In this document: positions 35,349 to 46,185 of the stretch, in pieces
Layout of the letters: every line of letters begins with the position of its first letter
Position numbering within the stretch: the stretch's first letter is position 1
Assembly: GCA_019278155.1 (NCBI GenBank)
Contig: JADMLC010000004.1
Location: 62,001 to 126,000 of the forward strand
DNA from: Candidatus Kinetoplastidibacterium crithidiae
Lineage (GTDB): Bacteria > Pseudomonadota > Gammaproteobacteria > Burkholderiales > Burkholderiaceae_B
Reading direction: 5' to 3'
DNA length: 64,000 nucleotides
The notes under the pieces: model-generated
What the model saw: only the letters and a program-made list of their open reading frames with translations
What the model was told of the DNA's origin: nothing
Database searches by the model: none
Made by a program: the position numbers and the translations under genes

Positions 35349-36290
35349 TTAAAGTTTTCCTAAAAGTAAAAATTCCATCAAAGCTTTTTGAATATGTAGA
35401 CGATTCTCAGCTTCGTCCCATACAACGCTTTGCGGTCCTTCTAGAACATCATTTGTTACTTCTTCTCCACGATGAGCTGGTAAACAATGCATAAATAAAG
35501 CATCTTTATTAGCAGAAGACATCATTTTTGAGTTAACGCACCAATCAGAAAAAGCTTTATGACGCATAATGTTTTCTTCTTCATATCCCATGCTTGTCCA
35601 TACATCAGTTGTTACAAGATCTACTTCTTTACAAGCTTCGTAAGGATTATCAAATTGTTTTAAAATTTTATCAGAAACATTACCGATACGAGTTTTTTCA
35701 AGTTTATAACCATTGGGAGCAGAAATATGAAGAGTAAAACCTAAAATTTCGGCTGCTTGCAACCATGTATAAGACATATTATTAGCATCTCCTATCCATG
35801 CAACTTTCTTATTTTCTATAGACCCTCTATGTTCTATAAATGTAAGTATATCAGCCAGTATTTGACATGGATGAAATTCATTAGTTAAACCATTAATAAC
35901 AGGAACTCTAGAATGTTCAGCAAAACGCTTTAGTCTTTCTTGTTCAAATGTTCTAATCATTACGATGTCAACCATCCTAGATATTACTCTTGCTGTATCT
36001 TCTATGGGTTCTGATCTTCCAAGTTGAGAATCATTAGATGTTAAATTAATGGCGCATCCTCCCATTTGATAAATTCCAGCTTCAAAAGATACCCTGGTAC
36101 GAGTACTAGCTTTCTCAAAAATCATAGCTAAAGTTCTATCATGAAGTGGCATATGTGGTTCATATTTTTTAAACTTATCTTTTATAAAGATAGCTCGATT
36201 TAACACATAAGTAATTTCTTCTTTGCTAAAATCTTTTAATTCTAAAAAATGACGCATATTTATTTTTTTATTACTCGAAGAATTAATCAT
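35349..36290 (-). CDS. argF: ornithine carbamoyltransferase
   Basis: FEKASTRTRVSFEAGIYQMGG...NGLTNEFHPCQILADILTFIEH...FMHCLPAHRGEEVTNDVLEGPQSVVWDEAENRLH. Confidence 0.96.
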   Translation of the reverse strand: MINSSSNKKINMRHFLELKDFSKEEITYVLNRAIFIKDKFKKYEPHMPLHDRTLAMIFEKASTRTRVSFEAGIYQMGGCAINLTSNDSQLGRSEPIEDTARVISRMVDIVMIRTFEQERLKRFAEHSRVPVINGLTNEFHPCQILADILTFIEHRGSIENKKVAWIGDANNMSYTWLQAAEILGFTLHISAPNGYKLEKTRIGNVSDKILKQFDNPYEACKEVDLVTTDVWTSMGYEEENIMRHKAFSDWCVNSKMMSSANKDALFMHCLPAHRGEEVTNDVLEGPQSVVWDEAENRLHIQKALMEFLLLGKL

Positions 36291-36473
36291 ATTCGTCCAG
36301 CTCCATTAATTGTTATGAAAATAACTATTATTACTCTATATGAGTATTCGTATGTATACTTAAAAATATAAAATACCAATTTGATTATACTTAATAAAAA
36401 AACTTTAATAAAGAAACTAAATATTAGCAAAATATTTCTGAACCTTTCATACTAAAATTATTATCTCTATATT

Positions 36474-37097
36474 ATGAATAAAATTGATTATATAAATAAC
36501 AAATTAATAATCGCCTCTAACAATAAAGAAAAATTAATAGAAATTACAAGTTTTTTAAAAAATTTTAATTTATCTATACATTTACAGAGTGATTTTGGTA
36601 TTAATACTAATGATGAACGTAATAATACTTTTATTGAAAATGCTCTAAATAAGGCTAGACATGTGAGCAGACTAACTGGCCTTCCTTCTTTAGCAGAAGA
36701 TTCTGGGTTATGTGTAAATGCCTTATCAGGAGCCCCAGGCATTTTTTCTGCTAGATATTCTTCTTTTTCAAAAAAAGAAAATTCTGATAGCAATTCAAAT
36801 AATGAACTACTAATAAAAAATTTAAAAGGATTTAAAGATAGAAGAGCATACTATATTAGTATAGTTGTTATTTTAAGAAGTGCTAATGACAATAGACCAT
36901 TGATAACAGAAGGTATATTAGAAGGCGAAATTGTAGAAACAGCTTCTGGAAATAATGGCTTTGGGTATGACCCATATTTTTTTGTACCAAGCATAGGAAA
37001 AACACTTGCTTCTATTACATTAGACGAAAAAAATAAAATTAGTCACAGGGCACAAGCGTTTAAAAAAATGATTCAAAAATTAAAATTAACTATTTAA
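36474..37097 (+). CDS. rdgB: RdgB/HAM1 non-canonical purine NTP pyrophosphatase
   Basis: LIIASNNKEKLIEI...ENALNKARHVSRLTGLPSLAEDSGLCVNALSGAPGIFSARYS...GNNGFGYDPYFFVP. Confidence 0.95.
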   Translation: MNKIDYINNKLIIASNNKEKLIEITSFLKNFNLSIHLQSDFGINTNDERNNTFIENALNKARHVSRLTGLPSLAEDSGLCVNALSGAPGIFSARYSSFSKKENSDSNSNNELLIKNLKGFKDRRAYYISIVVILRSANDNRPLITEGILEGEIVETASGNNGFGYDPYFFVPSIGKTLASITLDEKNKISHRAQAFKKMIQKLKLTI

Positions 37098-37102
37098 TAT
37101 TA

Positions 37103-38338
37103 TTGCACATGAAAAAAACAATAAATATATATCAAAAAAAAGATATTTTAGATATGGAATATAAAAATAATAGCGAAAATAATGTTTTTTTTTCAAAACT
37201 ACCGCCATTATCTTTGTATATACATATACCTTGGTGTATGAGCAAATGTCCTTATTGTGATTTTAATTCGCACTCTATAAAAAATATTAACTCGATACCA
37301 GAAGAAGAATATATAAATGCTTTAAAAATAGAAATAGAACAATCATTACCACTGGTTTGGGGTAGAAAAATAATATCAGTATATATAGGAGGAGGAACTC
37401 CAAGCCTTCTAAAGGCTAGTTCCATAGATAAAATCCTTGAGTTAATTAGAACATTTTTCAATTTGAATTCTCAAGTTGAAGTAACTATAGAAATAAACCC
37501 TGGAACCGTAGATTCCAGTAAAATCAAAGACTATGTTATTAGTGGTGTAAATAGAATTTCTATAGGAATACAAAGTTTTAATAATAACAAGTTAGAAATT
37601 CTTGGAAGGATTCACAATAAATCAGATGCTATCAAAACCATTCAAACAGCTCAATCATTAATTAATAATATTAATATAGATATCATGTTTGGTTTGCCAG
37701 GACAAAATATTAAAGATTGTTTGATAGATATGAACGAACCTATATTATCTGAAGTCAACCATATATCTATGTATAATTTGACAATAGAAAAAAATACACT
37801 CTTTGCAAGAAATACTCCTAAAAATCTTCCAGATGAAGATGATAACGCTACAATGCAGGATATAATAGAAGAAACTTTATTTGATAAAAATATTATAAGA
37901 TATGAAGTTTCAGCATATTCTAAACATGGTTTCCAATCAGTCCATAATAAAAATTACTGGACTTTTGGAGATTATTTAGGAATAGGTCCTGGAGCACATA
38001 GTAAGATTTCGTTCCAAGATCATATTATAAGAATAAAAAGAATATACAATCCAAATCTTTGGATTAAAACTACAATGCAAAATGAAAGAAAATCAAGTAA
38101 TAAAAAAATATTACAAACAAATGAAATACCATTTGAATTTATGCTTAATGCATTAAGATTAAAAAATGGTGTAAAAAGATCTTTATTTCAAGAACGCACT
38201 GGATTATTTATTAATATTATAAACAAACAATTAAAAATAGCTTATGAAAAAAAACTTCTAGAGAAAAACTATACTGATATAAAAGCAACGGATCTGGGAT
38301 GGAGATTTTTAAATAACTTACAGGAGATTTTTTTATAA
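37103..38338 (+). CDS. hemW: radical SAM heme chaperone HemW
   Basis: PPLSLYIHIPWCMSKCPYCDFNSHS...VYIGGGTPSLL...FGLPGQN. Confidence 0.93.
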   Translation: MHMKKTINIYQKKDILDMEYKNNSENNVFFSKLPPLSLYIHIPWCMSKCPYCDFNSHSIKNINSIPEEEYINALKIEIEQSLPLVWGRKIISVYIGGGTPSLLKASSIDKILELIRTFFNLNSQVEVTIEINPGTVDSSKIKDYVISGVNRISIGIQSFNNNKLEILGRIHNKSDAIKTIQTAQSLINNINIDIMFGLPGQNIKDCLIDMNEPILSEVNHISMYNLTIEKNTLFARNTPKNLPDEDDNATMQDIIEETLFDKNIIRYEVSAYSKHGFQSVHNKNYWTFGDYLGIGPGAHSKISFQDHIIRIKRIYNPNLWIKTTMQNERKSSNKKILQTNEIPFEFMLNALRLKNGVKRSLFQERTGLFINIINKQLKIAYEKKLLEKNYTDIKATDLGWRFLNNLQEIFL

Positions 38339-38371
38339 AAGTGACTTTTTATAAAGAATTTAATTCAAATT

Positions 38372-39145
38372 ATGGCAAGTATTAACGTAGAAAAAGTTTT
38401 AAAAGTACATCACTGGAATGAAAATTTATTCTCTTTTGTAACTACAAGAAATAAATCTTTTAGGTTTGAAAATGGCCATTTTGTAATGTTGGGTATTAAA
38501 ATAGAAGACAAACCAATTATGAGAGCCTATAGCATCGTTAGTGCTAATTATGAGGAGAATTTAGAATTTTTTAGCATCAAAGTACCCAATGGAAAACTCA
38601 CTTCTCACTTAAAAAAATTAAAAATTGGAGATGAAATTTTAATAAGTAATAAATCTGTAGGAACTCTTGTTGTAGATAGTTTAAATAAAGGAAAAAATTT
38701 ATACTTGCTTGCTACAGGTACAGGTTTAGCTCCTTTTATGAGCATAATCAAAGATTTTTCTATATATGAAAGATTTGAAAAAATCGTATTAGTCCATAGT
38801 GTACGTCAAAAAAGTGATTTAGCGTATAAAAACTATATAGAAAATAATTTAGATAATAATGAGTTATTGGGATGTTTAGTAGAAGATCAACTTATATATT
38901 ATCCTACTGTAACCCAGGAAAAATTCTATAATAATTCCAGAATTACTAGTTTATTATTATCAGATAATTTTTTTCAAGATATAAAATTACCAAAAATTAG
39001 CCCCACTAATGATCGCGTTATGATTTGTGGTAATTCTGAGGCTTTAGTTGACATTAGTAATATTTTAAATAATATTGGTTTTAAGGCATCATTAGGAATT
39101 AATAAACCTGGTGATTATGTTTTAGAAAAAGCTTTCGTAAATTAA
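38372..39145 (+). CDS. fpr: ferredoxin--NADP reductase
   Basis: FRFENGHFVMLGIKIEDKPIMRAYSIVSANYEENLEFFSIKVPNGKLTSHL...LLATGTGLAPFMSIIKD...CGNSEALVD. Confidence 0.92.
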   Translation: MASINVEKVLKVHHWNENLFSFVTTRNKSFRFENGHFVMLGIKIEDKPIMRAYSIVSANYEENLEFFSIKVPNGKLTSHLKKLKIGDEILISNKSVGTLVVDSLNKGKNLYLLATGTGLAPFMSIIKDFSIYERFEKIVLVHSVRQKSDLAYKNYIENNLDNNELLGCLVEDQLIYYPTVTQEKFYNNSRITSLLLSDNFFQDIKLPKISPTNDRVMICGNSEALVDISNILNNIGFKASLGINKPGDYVLEKAFVN

Positions 39146-39167
39146 GTAAAAACATAGGAGATTCTCA

Positions 39168-39554
39168 ATGAGCAAGGAAATTATCCATACAAACAAAGCT
39201 CCAGAAGCTGTTGGTCCATATTCACAAGCAGTAGTATGTTCTGCTAATAAAATTGTTTTTTTATCTGGTCAAATAGGACTAGATCCTAATACAGGAAAAC
39301 TTATAGAGGGTGACTTTGAGTTGCAGGTTCGCCAATCTTTTAGCAATATGAAGGCCGTTATAGAAGCTTCAAATGCTACTTTAGCTAATGTTGTAAAGAT
39401 GAACTTATTTTTGACAGATCTTGCGAAATTCGATGTTGTTAATAAAATTATGTCTGAAATATTCCCAAAACCATTTCCTTCGAGGTCAACAGTTGGAGTA
39501 TTAAATTTACCAAAATCTGCTGAATTTGAAGTGGAAGCAATATTAGCTTTGTAA
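39168..39554 (+). CDS. ridA: RidA/YjgF family enamine/imine deaminase
   Basis: KEIIHTNKAPEAVGPYSQAVVCSANKIVFLSGQIGLDPNTGKLIEGDFELQVRQSFSNMKAVIEAS. Confidence 0.93.
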   Translation: MSKEIIHTNKAPEAVGPYSQAVVCSANKIVFLSGQIGLDPNTGKLIEGDFELQVRQSFSNMKAVIEASNATLANVVKMNLFLTDLAKFDVVNKIMSEIFPKPFPSRSTVGVLNLPKSAEFEVEAILAL

Positions 39555-39609
39555 TGATCAAGAACAATTCAGATCTCTTATTTATATTTTTATGTAGTTA
39601 ATTTCTTAT

Positions 39610-41652
39610 ATGGATAAGAAAACTGAAAAATCTACTCAAAACAAACTAACAAAATTAAAACTATATAATCAAAATGATTACATATTTCATATACCATTAA
39701 GATATGAAGATGAAACTAGATTAACAAAAATTATAGATATACCGTTATCCACCTATATCTTAACAGAAGGTATCATTATTGATGTTAAGATATTGGATAA
39801 CAGGTTTAAAAACAAAGTTTTAATTGTTACTATCAAAGATGATACCGGCTACATGCAACTTCGATGGTTACATTTTTATAATTCACAAATAACAAAATTT
39901 ATTATAGGAAATAAAATTAGAGTAGGGGGAGAAGCTAAAAAAAAACAATCTGAATTAGAAATTATCCATCCTAGGATTTACAACATTAACTCCAAATTAC
40001 CAAAAAAATTAACTCCCATATACTCTACTACAAAGGGTATAAGTCAAACAAAAATCAGAAAAATAATCTTAGAAGAAATAACCAATAAAATACATGATAC
40101 CTTACCAAATCACATAATAAGACATTTCAATCTGATATCTTTTGATGAAGCTATAAAATATTTACATTATCCCCCACCACATCACTCTTTGAGTTTATCC
40201 TCTGAGAAAAATCATCCTTCTTGGACTAGATTAAAATTTGATGAATTGCTGGCTCATGAACTTTCCATTGGGCTAATACGTCAAAATAGGATGCAAAAAA
40301 AAGCTTATTGTTTACCAAAAAATATTAATTTTAAAAAAAACTTAGCAACTTTTATTGATAATTTAGAATTTGCCCTTACAGATTGTCAGCAAAATGTAAT
40401 TAATGAAATTTCGAATGATTTATCTATGAACTTTCCTATGAATAGATTATTACAAGGCGATGTTGGGTGTGGCAAAACTGTTGTTGCTATTATTGCTGCT
40501 ATTCAAGCAATAAGTTCTAATAAGCAAGTTGCACTTATGACTCCCACAGAAATTTTAACAGAACAACACTTTTATAAGATAAAAGAATATTGCAAAAAAT
40601 TAGACATCGTTGTTGAATATATTAGTAGCAACAAATCAATAAAAGATAAAAAAAATATTAAAGAAAGAGTTATTTCAGGAGAAATAAATTTTATAATAGG
40701 AACTCAGTCCTTGATCCAGGAGCATATTTATTTTAGTAATTTAGGCCTGTTAATTATCGATGAGCAACATCGTTTTGGCGTAGAACAAAGATCAATTTTT
40801 TATAATAAAGGAATATACACAGATAATAACTCTGTGATATATCCTCATTTATTATCTATGAGCGCTACACCAATACCTAGAACATTAGCTATGACTTTAT
40901 TAGATGATATGGATATATCTACAATAAAGTCGTTACCTAAAGATAGAAAACCAATAATTACAAAATTGATATCTGATGACAGAAGAGAAGAGGTATTAGC
41001 AAAAACAGCAAAATTTATTAGAAATGGATGCCAAGCTTATTGGGTATGTCCGATGATAGTCGGAAGTGAAAAAATCGATTTACAGAATGCAGTCGATACT
41101 TTTGAAGATATAAGAAATAGATTCCCTGATTTAAAAATTGGTCTAATACATAGTAATTTAAGTAATAATATAAAAAATGAAATCATGCAATCTTTTAGAA
41201 AAGGTGATATAAATTTGTTGGTTGCAACTACAGTAATAGAGGTAGGAGTAGATGTTCCAAATGCATCTTTAATGGTTATAGAACACTCTGAAAGATTTGG
41301 ACTGGCACAATTACATCAATTGCGAGGAAGGATTGGAAGAGGTACTAACCAGTCAGTATGTATATTACTTTATCAAAAACCATTATCTTTGATAGCAAAA
41401 AAAAGACTCAAAGCTATCTTTAAAACATTAGATGGTTTTAAAATAGCACAATATGACTTATTAATCAGAGGCCCAGGAGATTTTTTAGGGACTAAGCAAT
41501 CTGGGGTTAATTTATTTAGATTTGCAAACATAGAAACGGATCAAGAAATTTTAAAAAAATCCAAGGAAGCTGCTTCACTAATAAAAAAACATAACCCAGA
41601 ATGCATAAATCCCCATATTAGCAGATGGAAGAAGAATGATAATTATCTTTGA
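39610..41652 (+). CDS. recG: ATP-dependent DNA helicase RecG
   Basis: MNRLLQGDVGCGKTVVAIIAAIQAI...IIDEQHRFGVEQR...LLSMSATPIPRTLAMTLLDDMDIS...QLHQLRGRIGRG. Confidence 0.95.
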   Translation: MDKKTEKSTQNKLTKLKLYNQNDYIFHIPLRYEDETRLTKIIDIPLSTYILTEGIIIDVKILDNRFKNKVLIVTIKDDTGYMQLRWLHFYNSQITKFIIGNKIRVGGEAKKKQSELEIIHPRIYNINSKLPKKLTPIYSTTKGISQTKIRKIILEEITNKIHDTLPNHIIRHFNLISFDEAIKYLHYPPPHHSLSLSSEKNHPSWTRLKFDELLAHELSIGLIRQNRMQKKAYCLPKNINFKKNLATFIDNLEFALTDCQQNVINEISNDLSMNFPMNRLLQGDVGCGKTVVAIIAAIQAISSNKQVALMTPTEILTEQHFYKIKEYCKKLDIVVEYISSNKSIKDKKNIKERVISGEINFIIGTQSLIQEHIYFSNLGLLIIDEQHRFGVEQRSIFYNKGIYTDNNSVIYPHLLSMSATPIPRTLAMTLLDDMDISTIKSLPKDRKPIITKLISDDRREEVLAKTAKFIRNGCQAYWVCPMIVGSEKIDLQNAVDTFEDIRNRFPDLKIGLIHSNLSNNIKNEIMQSFRKGDINLLVATTVIEVGVDVPNASLMVIEHSERFGLAQLHQLRGRIGRGTNQSVCILLYQKPLSLIAKKRLKAIFKTLDGFKIAQYDLLIRGPGDFLGTKQSGVNLFRFANIETDQEILKKSKEAASLIKKHNPECINPHISRWKKNDNYL

Positions 41653-41671
41653 GTATAGAACTATAATATAA

Positions 41672-42736
41672 TTAATTATTATTAATAATAACAGCTCTAC
41701 CAACAATCCTACCTGATCTTAAATCTGACAGTGCATCATTAACTTTATCAAAATCATATTTTGTAATTTGTATTGGATCTAATTTTTGATCAATAACCAA
41801 TTTCATTAATTCATTAAATTCAGATAAATTACCAACATAACTTCCTATAATCTTTAAAGCTTTCATAGGAATGAAAGCTAACGGCCAGCTTGATAAGCCG
41901 CCAAACATACCAACTATAATTAATGCACCTGATTTTTCTAAGATATCAAAAGATACTTTTGTAGTGCTAGAATTTCCAACTAGATCAATTACAGAGTAAT
42001 ACTTATTATTTGAATTATAATCTAATAATTTCTTTGCTAAATTCTCATCATTATAATCGAAAACAGCCAAAGCACCTGCTTCTAAAGCTGCCTTTTTTTT
42101 ATTTGAATCATTCGTTATTACAATACTACCATAAGCACCAAGAGCTTTCAGAATAGAAATGGCCATTAATCCTAAGCCACCAGCACCAAAAATTACTACT
42201 GGTTTTTTCTTATAAATATTTTCCTCAATCTTATTGATTGCAGAATATGTAGTTAATCCTGCACAAGCATATTGAGCTATCATAGCAGGATCCATATTTT
42301 TAATATTAACAAGATATTTATAATGAGGTACTAAGATATATTCTGCAAATCCTCCTGGTTTATTTATGCCAAGATATTGAGGATTTGAACAGTAATTTTC
42401 ATATGATAATTTACAATTCTCACAAATTCCACAACCTATCCATGGATACACCACATAATTATCACCTATTATTACTTCTTTGGCATCTTCTCCCTTAGCA
42501 ACAACATTTCCAACTATTTCATGACCAAGAACTAGAGGTAATTCAATACCTCTATCTTTTAATTCAAATCTTTTGCCCATTCCTATATCATAATATCCGT
42601 TACACAAATGGATATCACTATGACATATTCCAGATGCTTTTACTTTTAATAAAACCTGGTTTGTATGTGGGATAGGTAAGTCTACATCTTTTTTTTGTAG
42701 TGATGATAAAAAATTATTAAGACAATAGCATTTCAT
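41672..42736 (-). CDS. zinc-dependent alcohol dehydrogenase (MDR family)
   Basis: VKASGICHSDIHLCNGYYD...LPLVLGHEIVGNVV...YPWIGCGICENCKLSYENYCSNPQYLGINKPGGFAEYILVP...GAGGLGLMAI. Confidence 0.9.
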   Translation of the reverse strand: MKCYCLNNFLSSLQKKDVDLPIPHTNQVLLKVKASGICHSDIHLCNGYYDIGMGKRFELKDRGIELPLVLGHEIVGNVVAKGEDAKEVIIGDNYVVYPWIGCGICENCKLSYENYCSNPQYLGINKPGGFAEYILVPHYKYLVNIKNMDPAMIAQYACAGLTTYSAINKIEENIYKKKPVVIFGAGGLGLMAISILKALGAYGSIVITNDSNKKKAALEAGALAVFDYNDENLAKKLLDYNSNNKYYSVIDLVGNSSTTKVSFDILEKSGALIIVGMFGGLSSWPLAFIPMKALKIIGSYVGNLSEFNELMKLVIDQKLDPIQITKYDFDKVNDALSDLRSGRIVGRAVIINNN

Positions 42737-42761
42737 AAAAATCTCTTAATATTAAGAATAA

Positions 42762-43634
42762 TTAAAAAATAAAATCACCTATTTCCTGACCAAATAAAAC
42801 TTCCTGTTGTTCAGAAAGAGAGCAGTTCCATCTTACATTTGTCCCAAATAGAACTATTACAGTAGATCCTAATTTAAATCTTGCCATTTCATCTCCTTTA
42901 TTTAGACGAAGAGGATCAATTAGATCATGCCTATTAAATGTAAACGGTTTTGGCAATAAACAATTCGGTTTAACTACACCAGTCCATACTGTTTCAATCG
43001 AAGATACTATCATAGATCCAACCAATACTATAGCCATAGGACCATTTATGCTCTCAAATAAACAAACAACTCTTTCATTGCGAGCAAATAAATTAGGGAT
43101 ATGTTTCACTATGATTGGGTTAACAGAAAATAACTTACCTGGTATATATTTAATTTTTGTTAAAGTGGCATTAAAAGGCATATGCACACGATGATAATTT
43201 TTAGGTGATAAATATATATTTATAAAGTTACCATTACTAAATTCATTAGAATCTAGTAAATCATTTCCTAAGAGATTAACAATGCTATAGTTGTGATTTT
43301 TAGCTTGAATAATTGAATTATTATATATTCTACCAAATTGGCTAATCAAACCATCTACTGGAGATAATATTGAATTCTGATTATTTTCTTTATTTAATAA
43401 TCTATCCTGCGTTTTTATAGAACGAGTAAAAAAATCATTGAAACAAGAATAATCATAATAATTTTTTATATCACAGTAGGTTAAATCGATATCATATTTT
43501 TTGATAAAATTAAGTATAATCCAATTTTTAAACCAAACCACACGACTATTGGCTACAAAGAAAAAAAATTTAGAAAAAAGATGATGAGGCAGTAAAAACT
43601 GGGCTATTAATAAAAAAATATCTTTAATTCGCAT
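42762..43634 (-). CDS. psd: phosphatidylserine decarboxylase
   Basis: FNDFFTRSIKTQDR...SPVDGLISQFGRI...INIYLSPKNYHRVHMPFNATLTKIKYIPGKLFSVN..; contains FKLGSTVIVLF self-cleavage (GST) motif. Confidence 0.93.
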   Translation of the reverse strand: MRIKDIFLLIAQFLLPHHLFSKFFFFVANSRVVWFKNWIILNFIKKYDIDLTYCDIKNYYDYSCFNDFFTRSIKTQDRLLNKENNQNSILSPVDGLISQFGRIYNNSIIQAKNHNYSIVNLLGNDLLDSNEFSNGNFINIYLSPKNYHRVHMPFNATLTKIKYIPGKLFSVNPIIVKHIPNLFARNERVVCLFESINGPMAIVLVGSMIVSSIETVWTGVVKPNCLLPKPFTFNRHDLIDPLRLNKGDEMARFKLGSTVIVLFGTNVRWNCSLSEQQEVLFGQEIGDFIF

Positions 43635-43976
43635 ATTACAGTAGTGTTATTTTATATTCTAATCATTTCTCAATACAATATAAATGATTTACTGATCCTA
43701 AAATATTCAAACAATTGTATAATACAAACATATAAATATGAATTTATTTTCCCTTAATATAGGAAACAAATTAAAAAAAACCGTGCAATCAAGTTCACAG
43801 TACCATATAATTGCTCGTTATTTACTATAAGTTTTTAGGGAGCAGTAATAATGTGTTAAGTAATTATATTTAATAAAAACATAATAATTATCAAATTATC
43901 ATTTTAGTAGTTATATGATTATTTAATATCATAAATTAACAGATAAAGACATATAGCTAAATCAGCGAACCTAGCT

Positions 43977-44009
43977 GAAATTATGGGTCACAGCTATTTT
44001 TTTTTCATT
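43977..44009 (+). promoter_or_regulatory. Putative terminator/attenuator in the cstA leader
   Basis: tagctg-aaattatgggtca-cagcta followed by a run of about 8 T on the + strand, roughly 85 nt upstream of the cstA ATG. Confidence 0.4.
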
Positions 44010-44093
44010 TAGATTCTAAAAACAGTATTTAGTGAATTATTCTCAAATCATTACGGGCTCGTAAATCACTTCATACGAGAGGAGTTACTTATT

Positions 44094-46157
44094 ATGCAAA
44101 GTAGTACTAGGAGCTGTCGTCAGCACCTAATATGGATATTAATATCAATTGTCGGAGCTTTTGCTCTTGGCTTTATCGCTTTAAATCGTGGGGAAAGCAT
44201 AAATGCTTTATGGATTTTAGTAGCCTCAATTTGTGTATACCTTATAGCATATCGTTATTATAGTAGATTTATAGCAAACAAAGTTTTCCAACTAAATGCC
44301 AAACGCATAACACCAGCTTGGAAATATAATGATGGAATTGATTATGTTCCAACAAATAAACATGTATTATTTGGCCATCATTTTGCAGCTATCGCAGGCG
44401 CTGGACCGCTAGTTGGCCCAGTCTTGGCTGCACAAATCGGTTATTTACCAGGAATGTTGTGGATTTTAGCTGGAGTCGTTTTTGTAGGGGCTGTTCAAGA
44501 CTTTGTTGTATTGTTTATTTCAACTAGACGAGATGGAAGATCCATTGGAGACATAATAAAATCAGAATTAGGAGATGCTCCTGGGTTATTAGCATTATTT
44601 GGCACTTTCATTATAATGGTAATTATACTAGCAGTTCTTGCTTTAATTGTAGTAAAAGCATTAACCCATTCTCCATGGGGTACGTTTACTGTTTCAGCAA
44701 CAGTTCCAATAGCTATTTTCATGGGCGTTTATCTAAGGTATTTAAGACCAGGAAGAATAGGAGAGATATCTATTATTGGTTTTGTTTTACTGATGGCTGC
44801 TATTGTTTTTGGTCAAAAAGCTGTGAATAACGATATATTGTTATTCTTATTTGACTTGGATGGAAAAAAATTAACCTGGATCTTAATAGGCTATGGATTT
44901 ATAGCATCTGTATTACCTGTGTGGTTACTATTAGCACCTCGTGATTATTTATCTACTTTTTTAAAAATAGGAACTATAATAGGTTTAGCAGTTGGTATAG
45001 TAATTGTTGCTCCAACAATAAAAATGCCTTCAATAGTTACTCAATTTGCAGATGGAAATGGTCCGGTATGGTCGGGACAGCTTTTTCCATTTCTTTTCAT
45101 AACAATAGCATGTGGAGCTGTGTCAGGATTTCATGCACTTATCGCTTCAGGCACAACACCTAAACTTATAGAAAATGAAATTCAAACCAGATATATAGGT
45201 TATGGTAGTATGTTGATGGAATCATTTGTAGCTATTATGGCATTAATAGCTGCAAGCATAATAGACCCAGGTATTTATTATGCTATGAATAGTCCAGCAG
45301 CGTTAATAGGAACTACTCCAGAAGAAGTAGCTAGTGTAGTTTCAAGTTGGGGGTTTGTTATAACACCAGAAGATTTAATAAGAGTAGCTGATGAGGTTGG
45401 AGAAAGCAGTATTATTTCTCGTGTAGGAGGAGCTCCTACATTAGCTGTATGTATGGCTCACATATTTCACCAGGTAATTGGTGGCTCTGGAATGATGGGT
45501 TTTTGGTACCATTTCGCCATCTTATTTGAAGCTCTTTTTATATTAACAGCTGTAGATGCAGGAACTAGAGCAGGCAGATTCATGCTTCAAGATCTTATAG
45601 GAGCATTTATACCTTCTTTTAAACGCACTGATTCATTAGTATCCAGTATTATCGCTACTAGCATGTGTGTAGCTGCTTGGGGTTATTTTTTATACCAAGG
45701 AGTTGTAGACCCTTTAGGCGGCATAAATACATTGTGGCCTCTATTTGGAATGGCAAATCAAATGTTGGCTGCTATAGCATTAATACTAAGCACAGTAGTA
45801 TTATTTAAAATGAAAAGAGATAAGTATGCTTGGGTTACAATAATACCAACTATATGGTTATTAATATGTACTTTTGCTGCTTCTTATCATAAGTTATTTG
45901 ATAATAATCCGAATATTGGATTTATAGCACATGCTAATATGTACAAAGATGCGATTAAACAGGGACTTATTCTTTCTCCAGCAAAAACAATATCTGAAAT
46001 GCAAATGGTAATAAAAAATGACTATATAAATGCATCTCTATGTTCTTTATTTATGTTCGTGGTATTAGGTATAGCTTTATATGGAATACGTTCCATATTT
46101 ATAGCAAGAAAAAATCCACAACCTACTTGCATTGAATCTGATTTTAATGCTGTTTAA
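44094..46157 (+). CDS. cstA: CstA family carbon starvation/pyruvate transporter
   Basis: HVLFGHHFAAIAGAGPLVGPVLAAQIGYLPGMLWILAGVVFVGAVQDFVVLFISTRRDGRSIG...GAVSGFHALIASGTTPK; 687 aa polytopic. Confidence 0.95.
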   Translation: MQSSTRSCRQHLIWILISIVGAFALGFIALNRGESINALWILVASICVYLIAYRYYSRFIANKVFQLNAKRITPAWKYNDGIDYVPTNKHVLFGHHFAAIAGAGPLVGPVLAAQIGYLPGMLWILAGVVFVGAVQDFVVLFISTRRDGRSIGDIIKSELGDAPGLLALFGTFIIMVIILAVLALIVVKALTHSPWGTFTVSATVPIAIFMGVYLRYLRPGRIGEISIIGFVLLMAAIVFGQKAVNNDILLFLFDLDGKKLTWILIGYGFIASVLPVWLLLAPRDYLSTFLKIGTIIGLAVGIVIVAPTIKMPSIVTQFADGNGPVWSGQLFPFLFITIACGAVSGFHALIASGTTPKLIENEIQTRYIGYGSMLMESFVAIMALIAASIIDPGIYYAMNSPAALIGTTPEEVASVVSSWGFVITPEDLIRVADEVGESSIISRVGGAPTLAVCMAHIFHQVIGGSGMMGFWYHFAILFEALFILTAVDAGTRAGRFMLQDLIGAFIPSFKRTDSLVSSIIATSMCVAAWGYFLYQGVVDPLGGINTLWPLFGMANQMLAAIALILSTVVLFKMKRDKYAWVTIIPTIWLLICTFAASYHKLFDNNPNIGFIAHANMYKDAIKQGLILSPAKTISEMQMVIKNDYINASLCSLFMFVVLGIALYGIRSIFIARKNPQPTCIESDFNAV

Positions 46158-46185
46158 GCATATAGTTTTATAGGATGATTTTAAA

